A stretch of 64,000 nucleotides of DNA from Theocolax elegans (GCA_026168455.1 CM047428.1:83284594-83348593); one strand, 5' to 3'; counted from the stretch's first letter, positions 37,262 through 51,900 are shown. Translations and numbers: made by a program. Notes: generated by a model from the letters alone, not told the origin.

Positions 37262-37336
37262 CGACTAGTCGACCAACATAAATTTGAACCGGTGACTCGG
37301 GAGCTCACGATATAATCACCGCGATCGTTCCGCCAT
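37262..37336 (-). other. Possible tRNA-like relic, minus strand
   Basis: On the minus strand the segment reads GGCGGAACGATCGCGGTGAT, later GTGAGCTCCCGAGTCACC, then the box B-like GGTTCAAAT. The order and the GAGCTCCCGA core resemble the head of the SINE at 34 kb. No convincing cloverleaf, tail or target-site duplication was found, so this may be a decayed SINE head or chance similarity. Confidence 0.25.
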
Positions 37337-38114
37337 AGAAACTTTGTGACTGTACCTATAGCAACTGTGCTTTCTCGTTTCGACTCAAGAAACGTTGTGT
37401 ATAGATATACACCTTTGAGAAGAGAAATTTCAAATCTTGAACTTACATCTTACTTGAACATGTACATATATACATACATAGATCCTCGTTCGCAAATGTT
37501 TAGATGAAATAACTAGGTATGGTACATTGTTGTCGTTTATAGAACGGCACGCGAGTTTAATGGGTTGCGCGTTTATTCAGTTTTCACATTTAATCAAATT
37601 CATCTTTGAATGTTGAAAAGGCAATCCAAGTTGTCAGGGTATACCAACTCTTCCGAGTTAACAAATTGACCGTCAGGATAAAATTATAATTTCCCAAATT
37701 TATTAATCGAGTCTTAACATGTTCTAAAGCGCCCACGATCGTTCAGATTACATGTTAACTTTATTAGTTAAAATGCCCGTGGCTTTGGTTATTTAAGGAT
37801 ATTTCAAAGGTCTATGGTAAGGAATTGGTGTACTTGGTTAACACCGAGCGTTTAATATTTATTTAAACTGATTACTCGTACATCTTACCGTAAACACGTT
37901 TGCTCAACATTATTTATGATTGAAATTTCTAATTAATAATAAACATTAATTATTATTTCCGGAATATTTAAGTAGAACTAACTTAAATTGAATGATCAGG
38001 GCAGGGGTGTAAACTCTAGATTTATTTTGAAAAATTCTACTAATTCAGACCGAGTATACAAATGATAGGAAAGCGCTATAAATTTCGAGCCTGCCGTTCC
38101 ATTAAAATCCTTTT

Positions 38115-38141
38115 GTCTCTCTCTCTCTCTCTCTCTCTCTC
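38115..38141. repeat. CT microsatellite
   Basis: About thirteen uninterrupted TC units. Confidence 0.95.
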
Positions 38142-38237
38142 CGAAACTCGTCAACCACGGATTTGCTCCGAAAATCCAAGCTCGAGAGTCAACTCGGAAT
38201 AGCCAAGCGTAATTAGCTGAGGTCGAACTATTCACCG

Positions 38238-38290
38238 CACACATACACACACACACACTCATCCACATCCACATCCACATATACACACAC
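38238..38290. repeat. CA and CATCCA compound microsatellite
   Basis: A CA run passes into four copies of CATCCA-like units and back to CA. Confidence 0.9.
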
Positions 38291-41200
38291 GTTCATATAT
38301 AAATTAACCGGCTCTATTCGATTCTTTAAACGTAATCTTATTTTTTATTTCTTACTGAAATATCGCAGGAAGCTTCGCGTACCTCGAAGGTGTGTGTACG
38401 TATATACATATAGACACCTGTTGCAAAGAAAATTCTTTTTATAATTCCTTGCATTAAAATTTTTAGTGCTATAGGTATAAGTATATATACGTCTTTCTCT
38501 CCTTGAACTACCTTGCATGAAAATGAATATTTTATGCAAGAGTTTAAACAAAAATGAAAGTTCTTTTACTTTAGGAGAACTTTTATGGATCTAATAATCT
38601 GTTTGTCTCGCTCTTTTTTTAATACACACAATTATAAATTTATCGCAAGTTACACTATATATTTTACAATGTTAAACTGTAATTACCCTTTCCGTCTCGT
38701 TTAGTCACTGTAATTACATTGAATGCGGATAAATTTTCATCGCTGTATGAATATTTTATTTACTCCTCGTAGGTGATAAATGATTATTTACACCGATCGA
38801 TAAATTTTAATTTATCTGCGTAAGGTATAAATACCGTACACGTACTTTAAATCATAGAGTAATTAAAACAATCCAATTAAGTTACATAAACGCAAAGATA
38901 TAACGAAATTGTAATGAAAAGAGTACCTTTCAAAGTTACTTTTTCACCGGTATTTCGAGGAGAAAAAGTAGGTAGGTGCTCGACGGAAAAACAATCGTGA
39001 GGTAGAAAGGTCCATCAGCTAAAATCAAGGGTAAGGTTTGCGAAAGAAAAAAAAAGGGTAGGGTAAAACACACAAGATTTTCATCTCGGTAGTATTGGCC
39101 CTTGGTATTGACAATGTTCTATTACCTCTCCGAGTTAACGGACGTGAAAACAAAGAATTTTCGAGAGTGTTGTATTTTTCTTTATTTCCGAATAAAATTG
39201 ACCGCTATCCGGTTTAATGTTACTTTTCAACTTGCGGGGCTCTCTCCCTTTGTACGTATATATAGGTATATACATGTACACATCCATACTCTTGAGTTTT
39301 CCTATTAGTTTGCCAAGTTTATGTACGGGTATTAAATCACGAGGAGAGACGGTGAACGTTAAAAGCAGGAGGACGGTACTCCGAGGTCTTGTCGAGTTTC
39401 ACGAGTCTCGAATAAACTTTACCTACAATATTTAACGGACTTTGATTACGAATATTCAATTTTATTCTCTCTTTTTATACATTCATTTTCGACTCCGCAC
39501 GAGGTTTTTGTTTAACATTCTTTTCACCTCCTATCAATTATGGGCGAGAAGGTTAACCCATGAAGTTTATACGAATATATGGAAAATATTAGAACTATCG
39601 ATAGTTTACATTTGGAATATTGGAAAAATATTTCTTGCTTTTATATCGATCAATCAGTCGGTATACACGCAAGTTTGTTTCTGCTTCATAGTTAATAAAA
39701 AAAGAGAGACTCATTTGATTTTGATTGTAGCTTTCGCACAAAAGGTTCATCGCGTGTGCGTTTCCGTTGAAAAAAAGCAAAGCTTCGTTCGAGCATACGA
39801 AGTAATTTAACTAATTCGTTTATCAACGTTATAGAGCGAGTTTCTTTATAATTTTATATTTCGTTTCTCTCCTTTAATTATCCGGTAAAGAAAGAACTTG
39901 GCAACATAAATTCAAAGACAAATATCGCTAAAAAGTCGTATAACAACTATATAGAGGATTAAAAAAAAGAAAACCAAGACGTTTCCAATTATCGTTGGTC
40001 GAGTTCATAATGGATACAATAACGGTCATCGAATATAGAATCGAATCCGGCGATATATATCCGTGGAAACTTTTAATAGACAAAAGCCCTATCCTACAAT
40101 TCTTAGTTTTACCTGCAGACGCGCACATTGGAAATTAATTTTTTAAACTTTTTTTCCCTTCGAATGGTATATGGATCTTTCGATCAATTTCACCAAGAGT
40201 GGACAATCGATGTTCACCTTTGGTCGAGGATACGAGGCTCGTTCAGGTAAATAATTGACCTCGTTAATTTTCGCGCTCCCTCGGTTTATATTTATTGCGT
40301 TATCGGTTGCGCGGTTTTTTCTCCATTCTCAATACTCTCGGCGAAATTGAAATACATCCGTTGAGAATTTTCTTTTTTTTTACATTCGAAGGTCGAACAT
40401 TTTTGGAATCGTTGATCGGAAATATTATACGTATTCAGCCGATATTCGTGGTTTGTCCGGAACTTGAACCATTTTTTTCTCTCCCCCTCGACTCCTCTCG
40501 TTTGGTGCACGCGATACAGAATTCAATAATTTTTAGGCGATAGGAATTCATTTACCGTTAATTAAAGTAAAAAATCGAACTCCAAATCTTTATAAAGTTA
40601 GTTTTATCGAGTATAGGGAAGGAATAGAGTAGATAATTGTAATATGCTATTAACTTTTATCTCCGATGTTTTTATGTAATAATTTTACCTCACCCAATCA
40701 ATTTGACAACGATTTCGTCAAATTCGAGTGAAAGATATACCTTAATACCAACAAAATTAAACAAACAAAAATAGAAAGATAAGAGTCGAAATCCTACGAA
40801 AAATTGCGACATCACCGACATTGACGTCACGTTGTATTACACGATCGATATGTATACGGGATCCCTTCATAGATGGTATAGAGAGGAAAAGCTCCCACGT
40901 AACCGAACAATGCAGTTGGAGGTTGGAATATATCCGAGGACGTGATGCGCAATACACGAAAATTATTCGGGGGAGCAACGTCGATAGAGGATTTCGTAGG
41001 ACGCTTTCTATATATACGTTACTACACTCAACGTCTCTTTATTTTTTCTTTTTCATTCGTTATGTACGTGATTATGTGCTTACCATCCGATCGTATTCGT
41101 GTCGGTTACATATTGATACACATCCCGCTCTCTCCTATTCCGTATACGTGTAATATTAACATTTTAATCAACTGTACATCGAACAATTTATTAAAACATT

Positions 41201-42990
41201 TAATTACCATTAATTGATCGTTTGTCTCATAATTAATTAAATAAATTCCACGTTGAAAATAAAGATTATTTAGAACAGAAAGAGTCACTTTAAACTTATT
41301 AAATCTTCTGGGATAATGAGTTGTAAGAAATATAAATTTCTACTCGCCAGAACGAAGAAAGTAAAATCTCATTTGCATCCCCCCCCCCCCACATTTCATT
41401 ACACCGAAAAACCTTATTATTTTACTTAAAGTATTTAGGAAATGCAAAGACAAAGACAAAGTATTATAAACATGTGAGAGTTTCAAAAGCCTCGAGTACA
41501 TGTTTAACATGCTAAATATTTACCTCAACTTTAAAATAATTATGTAAAGTTAAATTTAAATCCGCTTATGCTTTATTATCGTTTCTGCGTAAATATATAT
41601 ATATATATATATACATCTACGAAAAAGTGAATATAGTGTACAGCTATTATATGTATATATACAGATATATCGACCAGTTAATATTTCTCTTATTTATCTT
41701 TTTCAATTTCCTTGATATATCAAATGGGGATTTATAGCATTGAAAATCCGAATGGAAATACTGAAAACTAATATTTTACAAAGTTTAGAGCTTGCTCGTA
41801 ATATGGTTTATTTTTTAAATTATTGGTTCACAATAAAGAGATTTTCTATTGAGCTATAAATCAGCGGCACTGATTTAATTAACGATAATTAATTTGTTGT
41901 TATCATTTATTTACAAAATTAAAAAAAAATTTATATTACATATTATATTCAGCAAACAATAATATGTATTTTAAACATTTTTCGTAGGACACATGATTTT
42001 AAATCGTTAATATTTTCTACTAACACGCATTTCTAATGTAACATTGCTTACATCGCAATTATACAATTCTCAATGTCTTTATAAACTAAACTGAAAATAA
42101 TTTGCAGAATTCATATTTAAAATCGCAATATTGATTAGTTTGTAGATTTGGATTAAAATATTATTTTGACGAAAAATTCGGGTAGATATAGAAACAAGAG
42201 CGGCCCCGTTGAAAGATTTGGTGAAATCACTTTATTAACTTTACGATGTCCATTTGTCAAAGCAATGAGGGAACGACGTATATGTGAGAAAAGAAGAAAA
42301 GTAAGGAAAGAATGGACTGTACTAAATCGGGCCGTTTCGCGCGTGTTAATGGAACAACTTTATCTAAATCAGTAGTACCCTTACGGATATATACAGATAT
42401 ACTGTTTTGCCAATCTCACGGCGACCCGGACAACAGTCGACTCTGTCTTTCGAAATTTCCGACATTTCTCTATTAGGGTATTCAAGTCCGATAACAGTAA
42501 AACTACCCACTATCTATCTGAAACTTCGACAATTTTTTTTCTTTCATTCAATTTTTTTACTATGCCAATTTTCTTGGCATATTCAATGTCAAATGTTCCT
42601 TTTTTTTTTACAAATCTACAATAATTATATAACAAACGTATATTCATCTCTCGCTAAAGGTCACCTGTAAGATGAAAATTTAGTAACATTGACTACTTTA
42701 AGCTAGAAGGTTTCAAGCTTAAAGCAGGAGTAATATCAATTTTCTTCTCAAAGTCGTAACTAATATAACTACCACAAAAATTTCAAAAGTTAAAATATTT
42801 CGGATCGAATACTCCGTACACCCCGCACAAAATTGAAATAAACATTGATTAAGACGATCTTCGCGTATCGCAAACTACAATAAAAGTTCCCGTAAAAGAA
42901 CAAGTCCGATCGATTTCCCACATTTATCCAAAGAATTCTTCCCTCATTAATTTCAATCCCGCGAGAGGCCGAAAAAAAATTAATCAAGTT

Positions 42991-43005
42991 TCCCTCTCTC
43001 TCTCT

Positions 43006-43038
<33 letters not shown>
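42991..43038. repeat. CT microsatellite
   Basis: CT tract interrupted once by a T run, with about sixteen CT units in the second half. Confidence 0.95.
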
Positions 43039-43039
<1 letters not shown>

Positions 43040-43689
43040 ACTCCGAAGACTAAAACCGCTTAGCGCGCAATGAAAGCATTACGTTCGCACTTTCCCCGGC
43101 GTCCGACAAAGCGGTGAGTTCTACCACTTGTTCCATTACCCAGACCTGTTTTCGATATTCTCTTACAAACGCTTTTACTTTATTTTTTTTTCTTTTCGCA
43201 CTCGATGTACATGGAGGAGGAGAGAAAAAAATGTGTATTTAGTAGTAGTCGTTTAATTAAAAGAAGTTTGATTGTCTTTACAAACGTTTGTTCAATTGAT
43301 TATATACATATATACCGCAGTAAAAAAATACAGAACCTAGTAGATCGAGTTTGTTTTATACAAACTCAACTGTTGATTGTAAATTTTTATTACTTTTAGT
43401 AGTGATGGATAACAAAATAAAATACTAACTTTTACTACAAAGTTGTAAAATTAAATGAAAGTAGTTGTTTTCTTTTTCTGGTAGATATAAATCATCGGGG
43501 CGCGTACGTGGAATCGAATCGAAAAAAATTTATTTATAAATAATTACATTTCACAAATTTACATAAATATCTACGTACTTTGTATGTCTAAACTAAAGTA
43601 TTATTTTTATCGAATATCTGTCATCAAATTCCCATTTTCAACGTTCAACAAATGATTGTAATTCGGGGGGAAATGATACTTATAGCACT

Positions 43690-44286
43690 AACAAGGAAAG
43701 GTCACGGCCTTTGGATTACGGATAGTATCCAAACTTTATAGGACTTGTTTTGTAATATAGAAACATGAACAAAGCCAGAATTTTAGAATACGCAATTATA
43801 GGAAAATATTAAAAAATAGATGCTTTACTTGAATCGCTTATAACTTCTAAACGACCTAATAGAAATACTCGAACAAAAGTTTAAAAGAAAGTTCAGATCG
43901 AGTGGTTTTGATTTAAAATAAAAAGAAGCCCAAATTCGTCTATATATATAGAGTTATAGCAATAATAAGAAATGTAGCAATTGTAGCTTGAAGTAGAATT
44001 ATTATTCAATATAATAAACGAATTTGGGCTTCTTTTTTTTAAATCAAGACCACTCGATTGGAACTTTTTTTTAAACTTTGGTTTGAGTATTTCTAATAGG
44101 TCATTTAGAAGTTATAAACGATTCAAATAAAGCATCTATTTTTCAATATTTTCCTATGATTGCGTATAATTTCGGTAAAAATGCCCATGGGATTCTAAAA
44201 TTTTGGCTTTTTCCATATTTCTATATTACAAAACATGTCCTAAAGTTTGGATAAGATTCGCATTCCAAAGACCTTGACCTTTCGTG
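43690..44286. mobile_element. Fold-back element, family F, copy 2
   Basis: Left end CAAGGAAAGGTCACGGCC pairs with the right end GACCTTGACCTTTCGTG, and the arms go on pairing inward (AATCGCTTATAACTTCTAAA against the stretch near 44105). It is flanked by TAA at 43687-43689 and 44287-44289. The ends and inner segments (CGCTTATAACT, AAGTTTAAAAGAAAGTTC) resemble the nested element at 14863-15528, so the two are diverged members of one family. No transposase frame. PIF/Harbinger affinity is suggested only by the TAA duplication. Confidence 0.8.
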
Positions 44287-44545
44287 TAAGTGGTAATAAA
44301 TTTGATAGATAATTTATTTTATTGGTTTTTAGAAAGGCAATTCTTTTTACATTTTTCAAATATTTTTCGATAGCTCAATTATTTCAGCAAAAATTATTAG
44401 AATGCATAAAATATGAACCAAAGGATAAATAAATTATTTTAAATTCTAGTGATTTTGGTGCGATGATTAAAGTGACAGTGCGGTCGTGAAAAATGTAGAT
44501 GAACCGATTTTAAAATGTTGGAATATTATATAAATATATATATTC

Positions 44546-44547
<2 letters not shown>

Positions 44548-44576
<29 letters not shown>
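44548..44576. repeat. GT microsatellite
   Basis: About fourteen uninterrupted TG units. Confidence 0.95.
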
Positions 44577-47500
44577 AGTCGGGTTGAACCTCGTGCGTCG
44601 TGTGGGTGGAAAGCACACTTCATCCGCGATGTTCACACGGGTACGCGTAGCATGAAATTTCTACGAGTTAAGCTCAGTTTCAGCTCTGTAACGAGAGCTC
44701 CCACAAGCACACTCGACGCCGCAATGCGAGAGCCTCGAAAACGGGGCGTCCCACTTGAAAGGTTGAACAGCATCAACCTCGACTGTATACCTCGACATTG
44801 CATCTTTTTCTTCTCTCGACTCTTTTCCTCTCATTTTCATTCGAGGAGAAGACGGTCGGTCGCTACCTACCTTTAAAAATGTAACCTCGGGTTCAATTTG
44901 TCGTACGCGGACGGTCGAGTTCCACTTCTCGATTCGCAGATTAATATTTAGCCCGAGTCTCGATGGCGTAATTACATACCTATACGATAATGACATATCA
45001 AACGATAATTTGTACTGTATGTGTATTTCTTTAACAGTCGGGAGGAAAGTTTCTTTGACTTTGCTATAAAGAAACTTTTTTGTTGACATAGGTAGGTAAA
45101 CCAAAAAAAATGTTTATTGTTGAGAGGAGGACAATGTAACCTGGCGAATCTCCTAAAGGTAAAATTAGTGCTTAGAGCTTGGGTTTTCTTACTTAAAGGA
45201 TATGGCGAATGAGGCGGTCTGATGTAAAGGGAAAGTTCCCTTCGATCCGAGACATTAGGTTGCGCAACTGCTATTACCACAAAGTTACTCAAGAAGCTTC
45301 TTTATCTCGTTTGATCCTCGAGATTTATGCGTTTAACGTTAAGTAACTGAGACCTGGAATTTACCAAATTAACTCTATTTGCGAAAGAAATTCGATTTCA
45401 TACAAATTGCGGATATAACAATCGTACTTTATGTCTATTATATTTACATTTTTTATTGCTAACTTTTTAAAAATTGTTTTTTACTTTTAGTCTACATTTG
45501 ATCTTGAAACAAAATTAAGTACATTTAATATTATTTGTTTGAGACGAAGTATAGTCTAAAAATCTGTGAGTCGATAAGTTATTAATATATACTAATATCT
45601 AGATTAACTTAATGTAAAGCGGTAACATAAGTAAATTAAAATTTTCAAATTATAAAACGCAGTTATATTGAAATAAAACGCAAATGTTTATTTTAATACA
45701 ATACGATCAAACTTACTGTAATTTGCATACTGTACTATTTTTTCCTTTGAATATTAGGTGACCGCACTTTTACGTAACGGAAACTATCAGAATGAAGGTT
45801 ATATTATTAGCATATTAAACATACCATGTTTTCACACTGTAACGAAATTGAATTTAAGAACTTTCAGTATTAAAGTTATATCTCGAATAAATCTTGCGCG
45901 GATTTCAGTTTATCTATCTGAATGTAATCTGGACAAGAAATAAAGCACGATAATTTTAAAAAAGTTTTTCGTACTACTTTGTCTTTGGACCAATTGAGAT
46001 TTTTTATATTTATGACAACAAATCAATCTAGTTGTAGACTTATTTATACAAATTTTTGCGTATATAGATTAACTTACCACGATTAAAAGTATGAAAACTG
46101 AATGTCTAGGTTCCATTGAGAGACGTGCAGAGTTGCAGCGGTGTATCAAACAATATGAGATGAAGGTTAAGCGCAACAGATTCTCGGTCCGTTGAATCGT
46201 ATAGCCTTGGGCTCGAACAAACTCCACCTCATCTGCAAAAGTCCGATCTTCAAAAGCCATGGGTAGAGAGTAACGGAGCGAAGGGAATTCTCTTGGTCTG
46301 GTAGTTAATTAAGTAACGCGTGATTGTAATCACTGGTCATCGGTACCACCTGTAATTAATGAGGCGAGATCGCTCAAAGCTCTAACATCGCTTTCACTTG
46401 GCTGCATAATGCACACACCGTGCTCACGTGTAATTCTCCACGACGTTTCGATCGTTGCCTCTTAAATGCTCCATCTCGACTGTCGTGACGCAATCTTTCG
46501 AGGCTCTGATCGATTGAAATAGCTATTCCAAGTCCGTATTATACGAAAAGGAAACTCAAATGAAATTACTCGTTTACTCTTCTCTGAGGGTCAAACTAGA
46601 TTTTTTGTTATATTTACTTAAGTACGTCTACGACTTTAATAAATAAGTGTGGTGGAAGAAACTGAAATTATTAAGTCGAAAACAAATATTTCTGGTGGAA
46701 ACTGATTCCATTTCTCAACTACAATATATGCATTTTGAATATAAATGGATAAACATTATTTTTAGTTTCTCTTGGGATGAAATAATTTTGTCTACTATAT
46801 TTGTCCACTTATTAAAATGAAAACAGCTATTCCACGACACTTGTCAATTTACAATTTATTATTTTTAAGTTTCCAAACGTACCTTTCGTCGAATAAATCA
46901 AAGTCAAACGAATATACTAACAAGATTGTTTTTTCAATAAGTGTTTTTGACAAAGGCGAAAACAATAAGTAAATGGAATAATTAATTGGGTGAAATTTTG
47001 ACTTGAGAGCGATACAAGTTTAAAGAACCTAATTAATTTGAGGTTATGTTTAATCTATTAAATAAAGTATCTATTATAAGATATATTTTTCATACGGAAT
47101 TCCTAGCAAAATGGTGAATTTTACGTATAAGGACTATAATTTACATTAGTCTGTTACATTATTATGACTGATGAGCCTGCTCACAGGATACTCAGATAGT
47201 GGGGAATGGAAGTTTTGACGAATTAATGCAATTGTAACTAAAAACAGTATTAAAAATACACTACGTTTAGCACTCGAGTAAGTTTGATCAAAATAGTTCA
47301 GTAATCTTGACTTCAGTGATTCAACAGGGTTCACTTGAGTACTATAGATTGAGCGCTTCAGTTGATTATACCAAAGTCATGAGGATCTTTTGTATAACTT
47401 TGTCGGTGTAAGTGTACAATTTTAAATGAAAAAAATGCATTTTACAGTGTATACCTAGGACACACGTATTCTCAAGATTAAAACTGGAGCACGTTCCGTT

Positions 47501-48910
47501 AACGGATGCATCGCGTACGTATAGCGGACGCGCGCGCGTGTGTGTACCTATCGTTCCTAGTTACATATTTAGAGTCAGCTACGGTTATGGATTCGATGTG
47601 CTACTCGGACCTCTCTGTGTACACGGTATCAAGTTTACCAGCTCATCGAGCTGTTTCGCGTACGTTTCGATTGTTATGTATGATGCGTTTTAGAATGAAC
47701 GAGACGAATCGAAAATATCGTATTCGTAAAAATAGTGATTTTCTCTTTGCTGTACATAGAAATGCTTCGCGAATTTTCGATAATTCCACGCGCGTGCGAT
47801 TACGCCGAGGGCACTTCCATTCGAAGCAGAGGCGTTAACGCTTGATCGGTTTATAAAGGATTTCTAGACGAATTATTTATTTTTTCTTTCTCCTTCTTAT
47901 TCTCTTATTCGTATTTGATACAAATACGTTATTTTTCAATTCGACGGCGTATTACCATAAATACATATTTAAATCTGTAATGCGTCTGTACACTCGGAAC
48001 GATTTATAATTACTTATTTTTACAGTACGTTTATAAATTAATATCATTGTTGAAGATTTTTCTAAATTCATTCGAGTGTGAAGAAAATACAATTTATTAA
48101 CTGAATTTTTTCATTCCAGCTCCAATTTGAAGCTAATATTGTACAATACTGCCGATTGAATAGAAAGATTGAACTTATTCATGCTTATTGTACATTATAG
48201 AATAACTGGTTGTATTTCGTTTATGATTCAATAGCACGTGTAAAGTTAATGCGAATGCTTATTTCGAAACACCGAGCGGATTGATAAATATTTCTATCTT
48301 CGGATATCGCTTACCCTGCTCTATTACGCATACTCCCTTTTACCTTAATCTTTTAAATGAATCACAAATCAAATAAAACTACGTTAATTTTTTATACTCG
48401 GAAGATTTTAAATAATTATTTCGTATTTTTCATGTTTTTAATTAAACTGGGAATAACATTGATTCAATTACATAAAATGGAAAAAGTGTACGAGAGAAAT
48501 AGAAGCAAATATAACAAATTAAATTGCTCGAGTAATTTTAAACGCGTAAAGGAGGTAAAAATTTTTAATTTATCGCGAAAATAAAAATTATTAATTATTA
48601 ACCTTAAAGGAGAATGTAGAAATGTTGTGTTTCGCGGTATCGGGAAACCAATGCGAAGTAAAAATGAATAAATGAAACAACTAGTACGCCACGATTGATT
48701 CCAACGAATTTTGTAAGCGAATCGCATCAACTAGTAATGTAAAATTCGTTCAAGATTCGGGTAAATATAGAGGAAACCCGATAACAAACTATTCTTCGCT
48801 AGTCACCTCGAAGAAGCTTTTAAGGTCAGACGATGTTCGGGATGTACACCTTGGAATTCACGACACGTATATAATCCTTTTTTACGAGCGCGAATCGTTA
48901 CACTACATGC

Positions 48911-48980
48911 ATCTCTCTCTCTCTCAGTCTTACTCTCTCCTGCCTCCCCTCCCCCCCCCCCCCGCCCTCTCTCACTCTCT
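48911..48980. repeat. CT-rich and poly-C simple repeat
   Basis: CT units with single interruptions flank a run of about thirteen C at 48951-48963. Confidence 0.9.
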
Positions 48981-51900
48981 GTTTATATATGTGTATAAAA
49001 TATCGATCCCACGGGGCGAGTAAAACTTTTGCCGATCCCCATTGCCGACCCTCCCGCTCACTTTGATAAAGTTAATTAATTAAATTTATCTTGGTATTTT
49101 GCGAGAGCAAAACGTTGATAAAGGTGATGTCGTTTGCTCGGTACCCCGTATACCCGTGTACACGCGTTTGACGAGTATAACGCTATGAGCTAGCGTTTGC
49201 GCGAATCGAAACAGAGATCGAATGTTTGCAGGATTTGAAATTTCGTTGGCGTGCTAGTTGCCAAGTATTAATAGATACCTATATGCGCTCTGAAATTTTA
49301 ATTTGATTCTACGAATGAAATTACTACTTTTTACAAAGTTTTCTTTTCCGTAACAAATGAGCATATATTATATTTAAAAGTCCTTGCTTCTTATTATTAA
49401 TTCGTTAGAAAGATCTCTTTTAATCATATGTGCAATAAAATTTCAATTTTATAGTCTGCTAGTTTTCTTGTATGAGTTTGATATGTATTATTTAGAGCAT
49501 ATACATACCTGCAAATCGTTAATTAAAAACCGACAAAAACATTAACGATCTTTCACATATATTTAAAATCCGTAGGAAACATCAGCAACTAAAATGATTC
49601 TGCATTCCGTTGGATTCGTCCCCGTGTATCCAAACGCGGGAAACCACGTTTTTTCTATAAAAAAACTTTCCTATATCCGTCGCAAATAAATTCGCGCGAC
49701 ACGTTTGCTTTTAAATGTGCAAAAACCGTGAGAGTCTCGGTGTCGTTATCTCGTGCGCGCGTAAAAACGACGAGAGCATCCACGATTTAGATGCGCGTTT
49801 TAACGTCGAGGTAAAAAAATGAAGAGAGAAGAGAGAAAACCGGTAAAAAGTCACGCGATGCACGTGGCGTGATATTTTTTCCACTATGAATTTAAAAAGA
49901 TGAATTCGCGTCATTGCATATTCAAAAGCTCTCTGTATAGGTATTACCTAAAACACTTATACTAAATTGATCGCGATGAGACACTAACTGAATATTTTAT
50001 TTCGACGGCTTCCGTTTTTTTAAGTGCAACGACGGTCATATACGGCACAACGGTTTCGTGACGTGACGCTGATTTAGGATGATCGACGCGACGTTTTAAT
50101 TGGACCAGGAGTAAAATACAATGATTTACCTTTTAAATTTATAGTAGAACAGTGATATTCCGTTCAGCTGTACCTAATCAATAAATTTACAACATTTTAA
50201 TGCCCGGGATTATTTAATTTTGTTGAAAGTCAGCACGACACCGTGACAGTTGAATTACAGGGATGTGCATTGTAAATTTAAAAACAACAACTGAATTGCG
50301 AAATTGGAAATAGCAAAAGGATTAAAAGCGATTTTATTCAAATAATTAATATAAAATTAATTGAGAAGGAACAATGAGTTTACGTGCATTGCGGCCACCA
50401 AAGCACCTCAACCATTTAAGGGTAGAAAATGTAAAAGCAAGTTAATGCGAACCCATTGTTAATTAAAAAAATTAATAGCGAATGTACCATGTAATTACCA
50501 GGATAATGCGCCATTAGAAATCTGTAGAATGTAAAGAAAAAAAAGTGAAAAAAGTGAAAAAATTCGAAACCCGTGCATTCGTCGGGCATTACGGAGAGAA
50601 AATTACCGAAGAAGAGAAAGATAGAGGATGGGGATGGGAAGGGAGACGAAGAGTAGGGGATAGAGAGAGAAATTCCATTGCTATCCGAGAGAACTAATTG
50701 AATCGGATAACTAGGGCGCGTATACACCGCCGATCGGAAAATACTTGGTTAGCCACTGGATCCTCCTGGATGGACAGCTTACCTATGCATTTTTCCCGTG
50801 ATTCCTATACACTTCCTAGCTCTTTTATTTTCTCTTTCTCCAATAAATGAAATAGTCTCGACGTTAGAGGCTCGAAGATATCCGACGTTCGTGGTATTAT
50901 TTGCTGACGTCGAATTGTACAAAATTGCGTTTTATCGACAAGAAGGTACATAGGTACCTATAGTATACGTAGCTTTGCTGTATTAAATTTACTTCAACTG
51001 CGCCTCCCCACCCTCAGTCGACAATCTTACTAAAACGATTTTTCTACCAGGATACATAAGGCATGTGCAACTGGTAACTCATATTTCATTTACGAAAAAT
51101 ATCTAAGTTTATTTATTGCCAATGAATAATTAATTGTCTGACTGATTCGCGTATTTACAAACTCATCAACTGTACGATGTTCCTAACCGACGATGCGAGG
51201 AACTCTGTTCGTCGAAATAACAAAACTTAATACAATTGTATAGTAATCGTTGGCAATCGTATGCGGCAGATAAAGAAATAAACAACGATATTCAGGAAGT
51301 TGATTGTTAACGCTCTACATGTTCTATTAAAAAAAATTAATTTTTTGTCGATTCGAAGGATACCAATGATTTTGTAAAGATGTTGAAAGAAGACACTTGA
51401 TACATGAAGCGTCGGATGGACTAATTATATTTCTATATCCGACTTTAAAACATTTGACGTTGTTATTTTAAAGATCCAGAAAAGGTTGCTGTACCAAGCC
51501 AACGAATCGATGCTTAATGTAGTTTACAGTTTTAATTCTACCTTTTAAAAATCATTGACCTCCGCCGAATCATCAAAACTCGAAAAAATTCAAAATATAC
51601 AACGATGTAACTGTATATGTAGAAGACGGTGATCTGGCGTACTTCCTACAGATGCAGATTGTCAGTTACAGGATGCCAACGACGTCTAACCGTTTGGCTA
51701 TCAGCAGGGGCTCTGACGGTTGCTCGATCCTATCTACTTAAGCTCGTAACCTCGTAACCTCGTACTGATTTCACCCGTTAGATTTCTCCACGGGTTGTAA
51801 TTTACACCAGGATTCTACCAGGAACAACCGTTTGCTCAATTGATTTAAAACACGTTAAATAATGCTTTCGCATCGAACCTAATTGAAAAATAATTAACTT

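Larger units (their letters stand above)
36278..43686. other. Non-coding DNA rich in microsatellites, no gene recognised
   Basis: Contains TA, CT, CA and C-run simple repeats listed separately. Open frames up to 122 codons (for example 39442-39810) have no recognisable motif. A consensus CRE-like TGACGTCA lies at 40822-40829 in a slightly GC-richer patch, but no gene can be attached to it. Confidence 0.5.

Noticed and set aside
40822..40829. Consensus CRE (TGACGTCA)
   Set aside because: A single 8-base match in 64 kb is expected by chance at a modest rate and no promoter or gene is associated with it.
46069..46260. Minus-strand sequence with a GTTCGAGCCC stretch resembling a tRNA T arm
   Set aside because: No D arm, anticodon arm or acceptor could be matched at the required spacing.
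47506..47838. Open frame of 110 codons, plus strand
   Set aside because: No recognisable domain, no splice context and arginine-rich chance-like composition; not supported as a gene.
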